Source of the DNA: Apostichopus japonicus
Lineage: Eukaryota; Echinodermata; Holothuroidea; Aspidochirotida; Stichopodidae
NCBI RefSeq assembly: GCF_037975245.1
Contig: NC_092567.1
Coordinates: forward strand, 9,069,214 to 9,133,213
Length of the DNA: 64,000 bases
Direction: 5' to 3'
A program made the translations under genes and the position numbers. The notes beneath the pieces are model-generated. The model did not search any database. It worked only from the letters and a program-made list of their open reading frames with translations, and was not told the origin of the DNA. This document shows, one piece after another, positions 1 through 11,483 of this stretch (position 1 is the stretch's first letter; each line of letters opens with the position of its first letter).

Positions 1-344
1 GAACAGTTAGAAGTTTAGACTGAATTATTGCAGTACCAGTCTAAATTAGATTGAACACTTTCTAGTATATTAGACTGATATATAAGCTGAAAAGTCAATC
101 GTTTAAAATGAATTATTACACATCATAGCTATACTGTCAATCTTATGAATTGCAAATTCTGGTTTGAAAATGCTTCCCTAATGATCCTCCATGTTGGCTA
201 AGTGCTGAAATTCTTCATTGTTGATGCATTTACCCTCAAAAACAACATTCTAAGATATGTTAATGCAAGGGAATTTACTGAAAGGTGCATAATGGCTCCT
301 GAGTTAGTATGGTCTGTATTTCAGTCTTTTTCTCAACACAAGCA

Positions 345-556
345 CCAGAAAACACACTACTTGTTAAGAAAAAGTCGCCTAGGAAAGAACCTGAGCACGA
401 AAACCAAACTACCGAACGACTGATGCGCTCTCAACCCCAGTCCCCTTTCATCGGGACTGTGACTGAGAGATCATCGTCGGGTGTGCATTACCATTCCCTT
501 CGAAAGATACTACATATACTACATACACTACATATGATCTTAGCCAAAAGGCCGAA
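345..556 (-). mobile_element. SINE-like retroelement with U2 snRNA-derived head
   Basis: Read on the minus strand, positions 554-535 match the 5' region of U2 snRNA (CGGCCTTTTGGCTAAGATCA, 20 of 20 against the U2 consensus I know). Degenerate TGTAGTAT-type repeats follow (533-505) that echo the next U2 segment. After that comes a body shared with a second copy at 28605-28755. The body holds a 63-nt imperfect hairpin (479-417) with paired blocks CGAC/GTCG, ATG/CAT, CTCTCA/TGAGAG and CAGTCCC/GGGACTG. The distal part (about 415-350) is A/T-rich with GGTTCTTTCCTAGG. SINEs with snRNA-derived heads have been described in other animals; membership of a known family is not shown here. A full U2 gene is ruled out because only the first ~45 nt resemble U2. 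No target duplication could be set. Confidence 0.6.
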
Positions 557-1330
557 ACACAAGTGACTTTTCTGATCAATGTTTAACAAGTCATGTTGTG
601 ATTTCAACATTATTTAGTGGAAGTTAAAAATGGGTTGTAGACAATGATACTTTAAACATCAGTGAACTGAGTACTTTGGAAATACTATCAGTTGATCAAG
701 AATTGTACATATCCTACAGGTATAACATGTTAGACAGTTTAACATTTGGCTTCAGATATGAAAGAGTATTAAATTCATCACAGAGTGGTGGAATTTGCTT
801 CCACGTAGACCTTTTTGTTTTGTTTTAGAGATACGATATACATAGGTGTGGGCCTATGTTTTCAGCTTTAAATGGACTTTTATACCATTTCTATGCTTCA
901 TGTACATTCCTGTACTAGCTTGTGTATTTGTTATATCTATCTGCTTTCTATCTCTGTAACTGGACACATTAACATCTCAGAGCTGCACTGGAAAGAAGCG
1001 ACTTCTACTGTTGGCAAGATTCGAACATTTGAAGTGCAATAACATAGCCTGCGTGCACCGTTGTTTTGTATATACCATGAACATCAGACAATCAAGGCAT
1101 GATAATTTGTCTTACTATGGGATTACCTTAATAAAGATAGAAAAACAAAGTTTTCAATGAATATGCACAGACATTGCAAATATGTGAGTAAACAATTAAA
1201 ATGCCTGTAATTATTAATGTGAACTGTTAATATAAAAAGAGAGAGATACCACAAAACAAGAACCCTACAGTCCATAGTAACATAGTTCTTTAGTAAATGG
1301 CCACACAGGATCGGAACAGTCGAAACTTGT
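557..1330. other. Non-coding stretch, no feature recognised
   Basis: AT-rich single-copy-looking sequence between the U2-headed element and the stop codon of the minus-strand gene at 1331. It probably contains that gene's 3' UTR, but I see no convincing minus-strand AATAAA close to the stop. Reading frames here are short and not protein-like. Confidence 0.5.
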
Positions 1331-3022
1331 TCACTTAATGTGCAAGTCATGTACATGAATATTGATTTGAGTGGACTTCAAATGGAGTGAGTCATCTTCA
1401 GTTCGCTGCAAAAGTGTAGCATTGTCAGATGTTATGAAGCGACTTCTATCCAATGTATTTCTGTGGTTAACGTTAACAAGCAATTGTTTATGTAATTTCA
1501 CAAACTTCCACATTTTTGGAGACGCACTGACTTTCGAAGAGCTTGTCGGCTGCCTCCACAATGTTTTCCCAGCTGGAAATAACTGTTTTGTTGGCTCAGC
1601 TACAATGAAATAGTGCTTATGGCCAGTGTCATGTCCACCAGAAAGTTTAAATTGCTGACTATACTGGACAATATTCCTTTTCCGGGCTGCAGCTTCCACA
1701 TCTGTGCCTTCCTGTTGAGTAAGGATATGAAATCAATTTAAAGAAATATTCTTACAGAATTGTTTAGACAGTGAGCTTAACCCGTAAATGCATTTTATAT
1801 TAACCCAATTGTTGAGGACCCCTGACATGGATAAATCAGATTATTCATGGGACTCTTTAACTTGGAGCTAATAAACAAAGGATACAGTACTTGTATTTCC
1901 CTAGGAAAGAATAAAGAAAATGAAATATGACTGGCAAGAGAAGGCAAAGCTACTTTAGGTCACCACACATGCAATGTATGTTTAATGTGATGTGTAACAT
2001 GAAGAATAGCCAGCAAAGAAACATAATGATAAGAATGAGTGAGGGATAACTGACCTATCATTGATGGCATTTTGCTGATTGACAATACTAGTACAATTAG
2101 TGATAAGGTGATCAAGATGTCAACTTTGCAAGAATTAAAGCACACATAAGGGTCTGAGGTCTGAGAACCATTCTTTCACAGAAAGGAGATCTTGTCATAT
2201 GTTTTTCTTTGAGGTAGTGATTAAAACCCTTTATGAATCTTTCACACACTAAATCATCTTACCATTACTTATTAACCATAACTGTATTTTTGTGGCATGT
2301 TGTCGCCAAATGTTTTCCCACCGTTTTATAGGCTACTATAGCAGTAAGTTTAGTTGCACAGATACGAATCTGTCACAATACATTTGGATAACTAAATATG
2401 TATTGTGATGAGGTTTGAATGCTGACAAGATTTTAATACAAAATAAACCCTGATTTATGCCTTTAGGTCCCATGTTGCGTTTAAGTAAACAAATCATCAT
2501 TTCTGTGCTCACAGTAAGCCTATAATCATACTTCCACATATACTGTGTTTTTTTTCTTCAAAATTTAGATTGTATTGCAAATCTGAACAATTAAACAATA
2601 TGAGATCAAAACAAACCAGGCGATTATTCACATATACCCCCGTGTTTACATTTTCTGAGTTCTAGTGTGCATGTACTGACGGCCACACTGTACCATACAC
2701 AGTGATACATATAACAAAACAACGGTCTCATTGCTGCTAGTTTGTGAATTAGCCAATATTTCTAGTAAGAAATACACAATTGGAAAGAATGTTATTGCAG
2801 ACACTAAAACGGGATGATATCAGCACAATATGTAGGTTGGTCATAGTTATTACTATTACCAAGGTGATGAACGCATCACTATTTGCAGGGTTGTTCAGCG
2901 GCCCTGACAATAATTTAAAATGTATTCAGTATTTAACTTACAGCTATATTCTGTACGAAGTATAGGACATCTCCAGATCTACTAGTTGGCAGCTTCCCAT
3001 AACTATACCTCTTCATATTTAC
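1331..3022 (-). CDS. 3' end of an unrecognised multi-exon gene (two exons)
   Basis: Two minus-strand exons are joined in phase 0. The upstream exon is 3022-2942 (81 bp): an acceptor ending in CACAGATAG, 27 codons including KLPTSRSGDVLYFVQNIA, and a perfect GTAAGT donor. The terminal exon is 1711-1331 (381 bp): acceptor CTTACTCAACAG, then 126 codons to TGA. It contains EGTDVEAAARKRN, GGHDTGHKHYFIVAEPTKQL and a tail of NINIHVHDLHIK type. The frame is open across both exons and the composition is that of a soluble basic protein with no membrane segment. I do not recognise the family. The next upstream exon must end in phase 0; a candidate first exon at 9138-9182 fits but is unproven. The intron (1712-2941) looks ordinary. 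Confidence 0.6.
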
Positions 3023-3261
3023 CTATCTGTGCAACATGTAGATTAGAGTAGATATAGTACAGATGTCTTTCTGAAATGAAAAAAAAAGAATATTAAATAA
3101 TTAGAACATCACATAAATTGCACCATCTAGTTTAAATGGTATGGACTGTTCATTAAGCTACTTCCCATAATCACAGGCTGAGAGATTTACCACCTCCTAC
3201 AACTTTTACAGATGGTATTACAAGTAGATTTAATATTCGGCATAACTTTTTTTTTCCTAAT

Positions 3262-3475
3262 AGGGTTGTAAATTAGTATAACGGTTTGCCTGAGAAAGTT
3301 TTACTTGCAAGTAGTGTGAATGGGTTTAGGAATGCTTTGGACAAGCACTTTAAGCATGGTTATTGGCTCAAGAGTGTTTGTTCATTCAGTTTTCTTTCTC
3401 TCTCAGGACTATAAGGTCCTTGATGGGGACTTGAGTGTCCCTCCTGATCCTGTTTTTTCTACTAAACTAAACTAA
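3262..3475 (+). mobile_element. CR1/L2-like LINE, 3' end (reverse transcriptase C-terminus and tail)
   Basis: The frame from 3262 reads RVVN, one in-frame stop (TAG at 3274), then YNGLPEKVLLASSVNGFRNA and LDKHFKHG to a TAA at 3412. This matches the C-terminal signature of CR1/L2-clade reverse transcriptases (of the form WNSLPxxVVxAxSVNxFKxxLDK). A short 3' UTR and a CTAAA-type tail follow (3461-3475), typical of non-LTR retrotransposon ends. Only the last ~200 bp are present, as expected from 5' truncation. The premature stop shows it is dead. Confidence 0.75.
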
Positions 3476-3703
3476 CCCGTTTGAGGCTTATAGCATTGCA
3501 CTGATAACGTGCTGATGCTTATTTTCACACGGCCCTCTGATACCTTACACCCAATAGCTACTCTAAGTTACAACTTACGTAGTTACTATTGTTTTTTAAT
3601 GATCAAATCTGAGCACTGTACACAAAACTTGTTTGGCTCCACATAGTAGTTTGAGTATGATACAGGCATCATATCATCTTATTTCTCTTCCTTTACAACA
3701 TTA

Positions 3704-5907
3704 CCCAGGAAAAATTTTACCTCAAATTTACCGCGGTAACATACCACACTTTTACCCGGTAAAACCGGGGTAAAAACGCGGTAAATTTGTTGTACATTAC
3801 CACGGTGTTTTGGCCCTATGGACGCGGTAAACCGCGGTTTACCGCAGTAAATTACCACAAATTTACCATGGTTTTACCTCACTTTTACCCCAATTTTACC
3901 GCAATTTACCACCGTGTTACCATACTTTTACCGCGCTTTTACTACACTTTTACTACTCTATAACCCCAAATTTACAACAGTTTTACCGTTCTTTTACCCC
4001 AATTTTACCGTATATTTTCCATGCTTTTTCCTTAGTTTTACCTCAATTTACCATATTTTACCACGCTTTTACCACAGTTTACCGTTCTTTTACCCCAATT
4101 TTACCCTAGATTGACCACGTATTTGCTAGACTTTTACCCTAAATTTACCACAGTTTTACCGTTCTTTTACCCTAATTTTTCCGTAGATTTACCACGATTT
4201 TACTTTAGTTTTACCTCAATTTACCATACTTTTACCACGCTTTTACCCCAATTTTACCGTAGATTTACTACGCTTTTACATTAGTTTTACCTCAATTTAC
4301 CATGATTTTACACTAATTGTGGGACAGTTTTACCTAACATTGAGAATTATTTTTTCCTAACTTCAATCAGCATGCACACCATATATTTCTTTGAATTTCA
4401 CCCATCGGTGTACTGTATCATAATTTGGCTATATGCATCTACCCTTATTGTAATGGTTGTATGCCTGACATGTAAGTCCTCAGTTGTAGAATGCAACAGT
4501 TTTTAATTCATCAAATCCATGGAGGTTTCACACATGAGAAAGCTTTGTTGGATTTCAATTACCCTAGATGGTATGATTCCTGATTCTCTTCTTTTGACTT
4601 AATTGGTAGTCCAGATTGGACTTTTCATCTCTTAATGTACTCAAAAACTTGTTTTAAATGGAAAGAGTACTCTGATCATAGATACATAGACTTGTCAAGT
4701 CATTTAATGGACCTGACAGAGAATACCCAAATCTGAGGACACTGATTGGTCAATTTTTGTGTGCCACAGTGTTGAGGCACAGAAGCTATGCCTTAGTTCT
4801 TCTTTTTTTTTCATTTTAATGGCTTTTAGGTTCTCCCAAGAATTAACTGTTGTCTCCTCTCAAATATATCAGGGATTCCATGAAGGAATTCTCTATGTAT
4901 CTATCCTCTGCTTGTTTTTTTTTTTTAGGAAAAGAGATGCATACTATAACATATAAGAGTAGCAGTTTGTCTCTCTTCTTTATTCAACTCATATCCACAG
5001 GTAATTTATATTGCCAACATTAAGATATGAATAGAACAAAAGGTTTGTCATATCAGTATTGCAAACATATGGGACAAAATCATGGAAAATTGCTGTAAAT
5101 GTACCATCATGTTTCATAGTGTGACCCATATATGTTCTACTGTGGTAAAATCATGGTACAATTATGGTAAATTTACCATAGTATAATTGCACCATATAGT
5201 TTTACCCTATTTTTACTGTGGTTAATCATGGCACAATTGTAGGAATTTCATATATGTAGTTTATGTACCATATAAACTTACCCTACTTTTACTACAGTAA
5301 TATCATGGTAAAACTATGGTAAATTTACCGTAGTAAATGTACCACGCTTTTACCCTACTTTTACCGCGGTAATACCATGGTAAAACTGTGGTTAATTTAC
5401 CGTAGTAAATGTACCGCACTTTTACCCTACTTATACCGCGGTAATATCATGGTAAAACTGCAGTAAATTTACCGCGGTAAATGTACCACACTTTTACCCT
5501 ACTTTTACCGCGGTAATACCATGGTAAAACTGTGGTAAATTTACCGTAGTAAATGTACCACACTTTTACCGCGGTAAAACCATGGTAAACTGCGGTAAAT
5601 TACCGCAGTAAATTTACCGCACTTTTACCCTTCTTATACCGCGGTAGTATCATGGTAAAACTGCGGTAAATTTACCGCGGTAAATGTAGCACACTTTTAC
5701 CCTACTTATACCGCGGTAATATCATGGTAAAACTGCGGTAAATTTACCGCAGTAAATGTACCGCACTTTTACCATACTTTTACCGGGGTAATACCATGGT
5801 AAATGTACCGCGGTTGATTTTACCACAATTTTACCACACATTTACCCTATTTACCACACATTTACCATAGTTTACCGCGGTAAAATTAGGGTACATTTTT
5901 TGCTGGG
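3704..5907. mobile_element. Non-autonomous DNA transposon built of TTTACC/GGTAAA repeats
   Basis: The left end CCCAGGAAAAATTTTACC is the imperfect inverse of the right end (CCCAGCAAAAAATGTACC read on the minus strand). Both ends are flanked by TA, which would suit a Tc1/mariner-type TA duplication. The two arms are dense arrays of TTTTACC words: 3712-4330 mostly in one orientation, 5040-5890 in both orientations with TTTACCGCGGTAAA palindromes. A central ~700 bp (4331-5030) is not repetitive. No transposase frame is visible. The class is inferred from ends and flank only. Confidence 0.55.
5280..5815. repeat. 72-bp tandem repeat inside the TTTACC transposon
   Basis: The word TAYCATGGTAAA recurs at about 5301, 5373, 5445, 5517, 5579, 5648, 5720 and 5792, a 72-bp period with one shortened unit. 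Each unit carries ACCGCGGTAAT, CATGGTAAAAC, TTTACCGYRGTAAAT and CACTTTTACCCTACTT. Every unit is therefore rich in self-complementary TTTACC/GGTAAA pairs. Confidence 0.75.
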
Positions 5908-7180
5908 TATATCCCTAACGCAATGTTATTAAGAAGCATAGACACAGGCACAGCCTAGGCTTATTGGTCGAGGTTACAATGAACTAGCGTAGCCTCGTTA
6001 GGCTTAGGTAACTTAACATGGGTAAATTAAATACAAGTTAGGCCTAGGCTAGCTTGACTTAACTGCATATTTACCAACTACTAACTAGCCTACTATAACT
6101 AGTGCTAGACCAAGACTAGGCCCTGTTGTGTTAAACCTAGGCTTTAGACAGTAGTACCGGCCATCTATAACTTACAACCTAGCCATAGGGATGTAGAAGA
6201 CGGTAAAATCGCGTATCACGTGACATCTTGTGATCACACGCAAATTTGAATGATTCGATACGTAAAGCACGAAGAATAAGATAGACGCTCAAAAAGCCTC
6301 AAATTCGATCAAATTCAAAGCAGTATGTTACCTTCTCACCATGAGAGAGAAACAGCTATGTTGAACTGTGTTTTAATAAATTTATTTTATGTTTCTCCAA
6401 TTTTTCTGTACCATCGGCATGCGAATAGTCAGTGCATGTGAATTGCGTGTAATTTCAATATAAAATAAATTAAGGTCGGCCTAGCATAACTTTGTTGTCA
6501 TTTGAAGACCTAAAACTGTTGTATGGATACCTTTACAAAGGATTAATTTAATCTTGCATCATGGTTCTATCAGAGAATATCTCAAAACGACATGATCATT
6601 AATCACGTCCGTAATAGCCCAACGGGTACATTTTGTACGTCCACTGTGCATCGACGATTTTAGAGACATTTTCTGAGGCTTCAACTGTCAAAACTTCAAT
6701 TTAGATAAATATTTGAAGGAGAGTATAATATTAAATAATCTTCAGGAAACAGAACGATCAGCCTGCATCATCAGTTTTAGGAGAAAGAAAAAGACCAAAT
6801 TAGCATCGCGGTTTTACCGTATGCATATACCATCTAAGTTTGGGCCTACATCTTTTCATCATTTCTGTTTATTTATAAGCTTCTTGAGCTTCCACAAACA
6901 TATCAAAGTAATAGAGTATAGGACAATACAGAACACTCGAAAATAATTTGCATATGCTAAGTTTGTCATGATAGGATTAACGTTAGGCCTAACTCGAACC
7001 TCGGCCTAAATTACTATTTAATACTAGCCCTACGTACAGTGATTCGTTAACGCTAGCCATATAGCATGTCAGTATGTTAGGCCTAACTAGACTATGCCTA
7101 CCTCCAGTCAACATCCTATTCAGTGTTCTAAACTGCAAATGTACAATATGCACTGGAACTTCCAAGTACATACGTGTATA
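5908..7180. other. Unique AT-rich spacer with a TCACGTGA E-box
   Basis: No convincing gene. Repeated TAGGCCTA-like words occur at 5950-6130. A palindromic E-box TCACGTGA lies at 6216-6223, but no first exon could be linked to it. A frame at 6713-6946 is open but has no splice support or recognisable motif. Confidence 0.35.
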
Positions 7181-8387
7181 GAGGGACGTAGCTAAGGCCT
7201 GATGATTGGGGGGGGGGGGAGGGGGGTAGTGGCTGAAATTCCAACTGGATGGGTTTTGAAGCCAGAAAATTCCAACTGCTGCCTTGTACCCTCCATGCAC
7301 TACTCGTAAACGATACGGTCAGTGTCATTCAGACTTACCATCTTTGGCGACTGCACTTTTGTTCCGAACTTTTTTCGAATCATTTGTACCACTGGCCCTC
7401 ACTTCACAATCTTATGAATCATTATGGTTAAGCAAGTTATCTGCGTATAAGTTTTATGCTTGAAGGCTACATAGACTACTAACTACAAAAGCTATGTTAA
7501 TGTAACAAAGAGGAATATTTTTTTCTTCAACAAATTATATTCGACGACAAAAATACAGTGCTTTTTCCTAGCGCACTTAACATTATTTCCATTTGGAATG
7601 AAGTGAACAGATAAACATTATGCAGAAAAATGTTGAGTTGACGAGATACGATAAGTTGTGTTTTAAACATTTTGCAGAAAATCGTTCAATTGCTCAGTTT
7701 GAATGAAGTGAACAATTAAACATTTTGAAGAAAATTTTTAAATTGACGAGATATGATAAGTTGTCAATTAAACATTTTGCAGAAAATTGTTCAACTGCTC
7801 AGTTAAAGCAACTGAGCAATCCAACATTTTTCTGATTTATAATAAGATTTTATCTTGTTATCTAAACAATTTACTGAAAAATGTCAACTTATGTGGCAAA
7901 GTTTTTCTTATGTTGATGGCACTTTTAAGCTTCCGTAGATTAGTATTGAGCGTTTTAGTTGTATACCATAGAGGCAATATATATCCTGAACTTACTTCAA
8001 GCTAGCGAACAGGGTCAACCCACCTAATAGCAAAATGAGTACATAAATAAACCGAATTGAAGCTGGCGAACGTTGTACAGTGGTTCTATGAGGCATATTC
8101 AAAATCATAAGAAGTTTTGTATGGTGGAGTATAAGGATCGCGAGATACAGTTTCTCAAAGTGGTAAGAAAAACGGTAAATATGACTAATTAATGGTGAAT
8201 TTTGAACGAAATTTTTCAATTTTTAGGTCATACACAACCACAGGAATATATGAATAGGTCCAGGTAAATTAGAGTGTGACAGTCGGAAATTCCGACTGTC
8301 GCACTCAAATTTTCCAACTATCGTCAGTTTTACCAAGTTTGGAGTGGGGGGGGGTGGGGGTGAGACACTCCGCTATCGACGTCCCTG
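7181..8387. mobile_element. hAT-like non-autonomous DNA transposon (1.2 kb)
   Basis: Terminal inverted repeats read GAGGGACGTAGCTA at 7181 and CAGGGACGTCGATA inward from 8387. They are flanked by 8-bp direct repeats CGTGTATA (7173-7180) and CGTGCATA (8388-8395, one mismatch), the duplication length of hAT transposons. Poly-G runs sit just inside both ends. The interior contains a two-unit ~105-bp tandem repeat (7596-7800) with a small hairpin. No transposase frame is visible. Confidence 0.7.
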
Positions 8388-9132
8388 CGTGCATATATAA
8401 ATAGTTTGTATATATCCCTGCACTACTTGCAATGCGCTAGGTTGCGCGGTCCTATCATGTTCGCCACTCATTGTAATCATGCAAATATCAAAAACACGTG
8501 ATCATATATTACTTTCCTGATTGGACGTGATTTCAGTGAAATAGAAAGTATCAGTATAAACAAAAATTGAGCGGCGCAATGGATTCTTTATATGATATGG
8601 AGTGATTTTTAGTCTAAACTCAGTCCAATACACTGAAAACAATTGCAATCGCACTTCAAACTGAAACATTCAGTTTATCATTTCAAGAGAGTACATGCAA
8701 TAATGTCCATCATTCGTTGCTCTACACATAGCCCGTTCACGTTCCCGTTGCTAAGTAGAGAGGTTTAATTTGGGCAGTTGTATATAGGAACTTAACGAAT
8801 AAAAATAAAATAACGAATCACAGGTCCCTACGAGAGCCAACGTACCCCCTCTATCCACTCTACCGAGCATTATATAGTTGATGTGTATTTTGTTTGGTAA
8901 GAAACCTATCAACAACTAGAAACCCTGTACTGGTACAAGTACATTGACAGTATATACAGTTAATATATTATACTAATCAATGAAGGAATTAAGGAAGGTG
9001 AGGATAGTACAAAACCTGATAGCCAGGCAATAGAATTGTACCCCAGTCCCCTACCATCAACATATTAAAAGAAAAACATATCATGGACTATGCCTTGAAC
9101 AACGAAATCTACTTTTCTTCGAAGCGTATATT
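8388..9132. other. Spacer, no feature recognised
   Basis: AT-rich unique-looking sequence; I see nothing with coding or repeat support. An ACACGTGAT E-box-like word at about 8493 is isolated. Confidence 0.35.
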
Positions 9133-9137
9133 ATTAC

Positions 9138-9182
9138 AGCAAAACCAATTATAAAGTGGTTAAACTCCGTAACGGTTGCCAT
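9138..9182 (-). CDS. Candidate first coding exon with CRE-type promoter
   Basis: A minus-strand ATG at 9182 opens 15 codons (MATVTEFNHFIIGFA) that end exactly at a GTAATA donor, phase 0. A palindromic cAMP-response-type site TGACGTCA lies 18-25 bp upstream. Phase 0 is what the exon at 3022-2942 needs, so this may be the start of the left-end gene, with a ~6-kb intron holding the TTTACC element and the 1.2-kb hAT. The exon is very short and could be chance. Confidence 0.25.
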
Positions 9183-9199
9183 GATACAATTATTCCGTC

Positions 9200-9207
9200 T
9201 GACGTCA
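9200..9207. promoter_or_regulatory. CRE-type palindrome TGACGTCA
   Basis: A perfect 8-bp CREB/ATF consensus, 18 bp upstream of the candidate minus-strand start at 9182. A chance match is possible; the position just upstream of an ATG and donor pair makes it worth noting. Confidence 0.3.
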
Positions 9208-9460
9208 CTGTGTCTATACTTCTCTATTACAATTATTGTTTCTTTGTGGCAACAAATTCGCATCAGTGGTTTCAATTGTTCAAGTTTATAAAGTATTTTC
9301 TGCATACGAAACTTACCCGACTACTAAGTTTTGTAAAAGTACCCTGTCTTCGCTATGCCAGATAGTGTACACTGCAATATGCTGGAAGCAAAATGTCTTT
9401 TATGTGAATACAGTTATTGTAAGATTAGTTTCTGCAAGCTTTAAATCCAGACCTACATAG

Positions 9461-10959
9461 CGAGGTCTTCTCAATTACTGGTCATGTTCCCTACACTGAG
9501 CTACGTTAATCCACACTGATCACCATTGCTTACAATATAAAGTGTACACTTTCAGGGAGGATTGTTTCCACTGATGTGCTCTCACTCTAGACTAGTCATT
9601 AATCGAATTTTACGAAGATTATTTTTGTATCAGGAACGTAAATTCATGGTGTGGGTAGGATAAGAAACGAAAGAAACACGAAATATACGACAGTACTGCA
9701 ATGGTCAATGGATCCCCACCACGGTTCTGGGATACAAACAAAGCCATTGCATTCGTCGTTCCCATGTGTATTTTTATGGAACTAGAAATCTAAGCAAGCA
9801 AGTAGTTGGCGAGAGACTAAATTAACGAAGTTTGTTTTTACATAATTGCCAGTAAACGGTTTAGTAAAGGTATCTTTTTAAAAGCCATGATTGCCATCTC
9901 GTATTAGAAATTTAAGTTGAATGACTGTCACGCAAATTATATTTATTTATAGAATCTTTACACAGTCAAACCAAACGCTAAGAAAATGATCATTTTGTGT
10001 TTGCTATCAAGTGAATGATCGAGGTCTACTTTTCTAAGTTTTAAAGCAGCTTTTAGCGTCCTTTTCTATAATGTTCTCAACCGCATTGACCCCACGATGC
10101 CATAACGGCATACATACCTAGCTTATCTGACCAAATCTAACTTCAAATGGTGGTATAATGTAGTATAATTTACAAATGTGAACGTTGTCTTTCTCGAAGA
10201 TATTTTCCGTTAGGATCGAAATCAACCCCGCCATAACATGAATAATTAAATTCTGCGAACGTCATTGAATAATGAGGTAAATAATGACTGTTTACTTTGC
10301 CGGCGTCGTAAGCAACCCAGAACATCAGAATGTACTACAACACTGTGCTCTATTTGTATATATTCTGTATGGCTGTGATAACGACTCAACTTTTTCGAAT
10401 TACTGAATGAATCTATTTTAAGCAATGGCTCATTTTTAAACTTGTCAGCTATTCACTGATTGGTTGAATTCAAACTAGTGGATTTGGGGAACTGTATACG
10501 AATAATTTTAAATGAGGAATTTGTCAGAAGACACTCTACTCATTATCTGCAGAAGTCCTTAATTACTCGCCAATTGATGCTCTTGGCAGGGGAAAAACTT
10601 GGCTAATATCGTAGTTTGCTGGTTTGTGATGAATTTATGTAAAAACACTCGATGGACATGTCAATAGGGTGGGAAAACTGCGACAAAACGCAAAAAAAGG
10701 TGCTTTAAGAAGTTATAACAACTTGCAAGCAAAATACCGATTACAGTAGTATCCCAGCCCGCTGAAGAAGGCTAAATGGGGTGGGGGCGGGGAATTCGAG
10801 AAACATCTTTTCTGTTGCTGAGATATAAATGTTTGAGTTTAGTCATAAGAAAGAAAAGTACTGGTTGTGCAATAACCTATCACGTCACAACATTATGCAC
10901 TTTAAATTGTCTTTGTTTTCTGTTATAATTGAAAGCGGCTTGCGTAACCTTTAGTAGGG
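9461..10959. other. Spacer, no feature recognised
   Basis: AT-rich, non-repetitive at the scale I can read, with no reading frame that has splice or motif support. A G-rich patch lies at 10780-10795. Confidence 0.35.
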
Positions 10960-11483
10960 TAAGGTGACCAGACCTCCCCGATTTTCGGGGACAGTCCCCG
11001 ATTACAGTGTGCTGTCCCCGATGAACAAGTGTCCCCGAATATGTCTCCGATTCGTCAAAATGTTCAGGAATTTCGAAAATATTCCACATTATTAGTAAAA
11101 TAATTGTATAAAAAAAATTAGTCAAGTGAGCAGTCGCAGAACGGAACTTATAACCAGTATTTAAGGTGGGCCAGTGTAAAGTGGAAACACTGTTAAAATA
11201 TGCTAGCTCGATATAGCCTAGCACTCTTTCTACCGTATAATTGGCAACTACGGTGACACAACCACAATTATATTGTGAGCATAACCACTCACAAGCTCTC
11301 AAAGAATCACGTAAAGTAAGTGAATTTCATCTAAGAAAAAGCTACATTTTTGAATATAAACTTCATTAAAACAGTGCTTCTAAGTATCCCCATTTTACAT
11401 CTAAGACACCCCCTCCCCTTAGACCCCTCCCCATATCAGTCAGGAATGTCCCTGGTTCCAGTCAGGAAAATATGGTCACCTTA
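10960..11483. mobile_element. hAT-like MITE with TAAGGTGACCA ends (524 bp)
   Basis: The ends are TAAGGTGACCAGA at 10960 and the inverse TAAGGTGACCATA read from 11483. Perfect 8-bp direct repeats TAGTAGGG flank it (10952-10959 and 11484-11491), the hAT signature. The left subterminal part carries GTCCCCGAT/ATCGGGGA words repeated in both orientations; the right end has a GTCCCTGG motif. The 140-codon minus frame across it (11302-10880) continues past the element edge and is not transposase-like. Confidence 0.85.

Noticed and set aside
535-554. Real U2 snRNA gene
   Set aside because: Only the first ~45 nt resemble U2; the Sm site and 3' stem-loops are absent and the downstream body is repeated elsewhere without U2.
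1003-1030. tRNA B-box-like word (minus strand GTTCGAATC)
   Set aside because: No A box or acceptor stem at the right distance.
10880-11302. 140-codon minus frame at the hAT MITE
   Set aside because: It crosses the element border into flanking DNA and has no transposase motif; chance frame.
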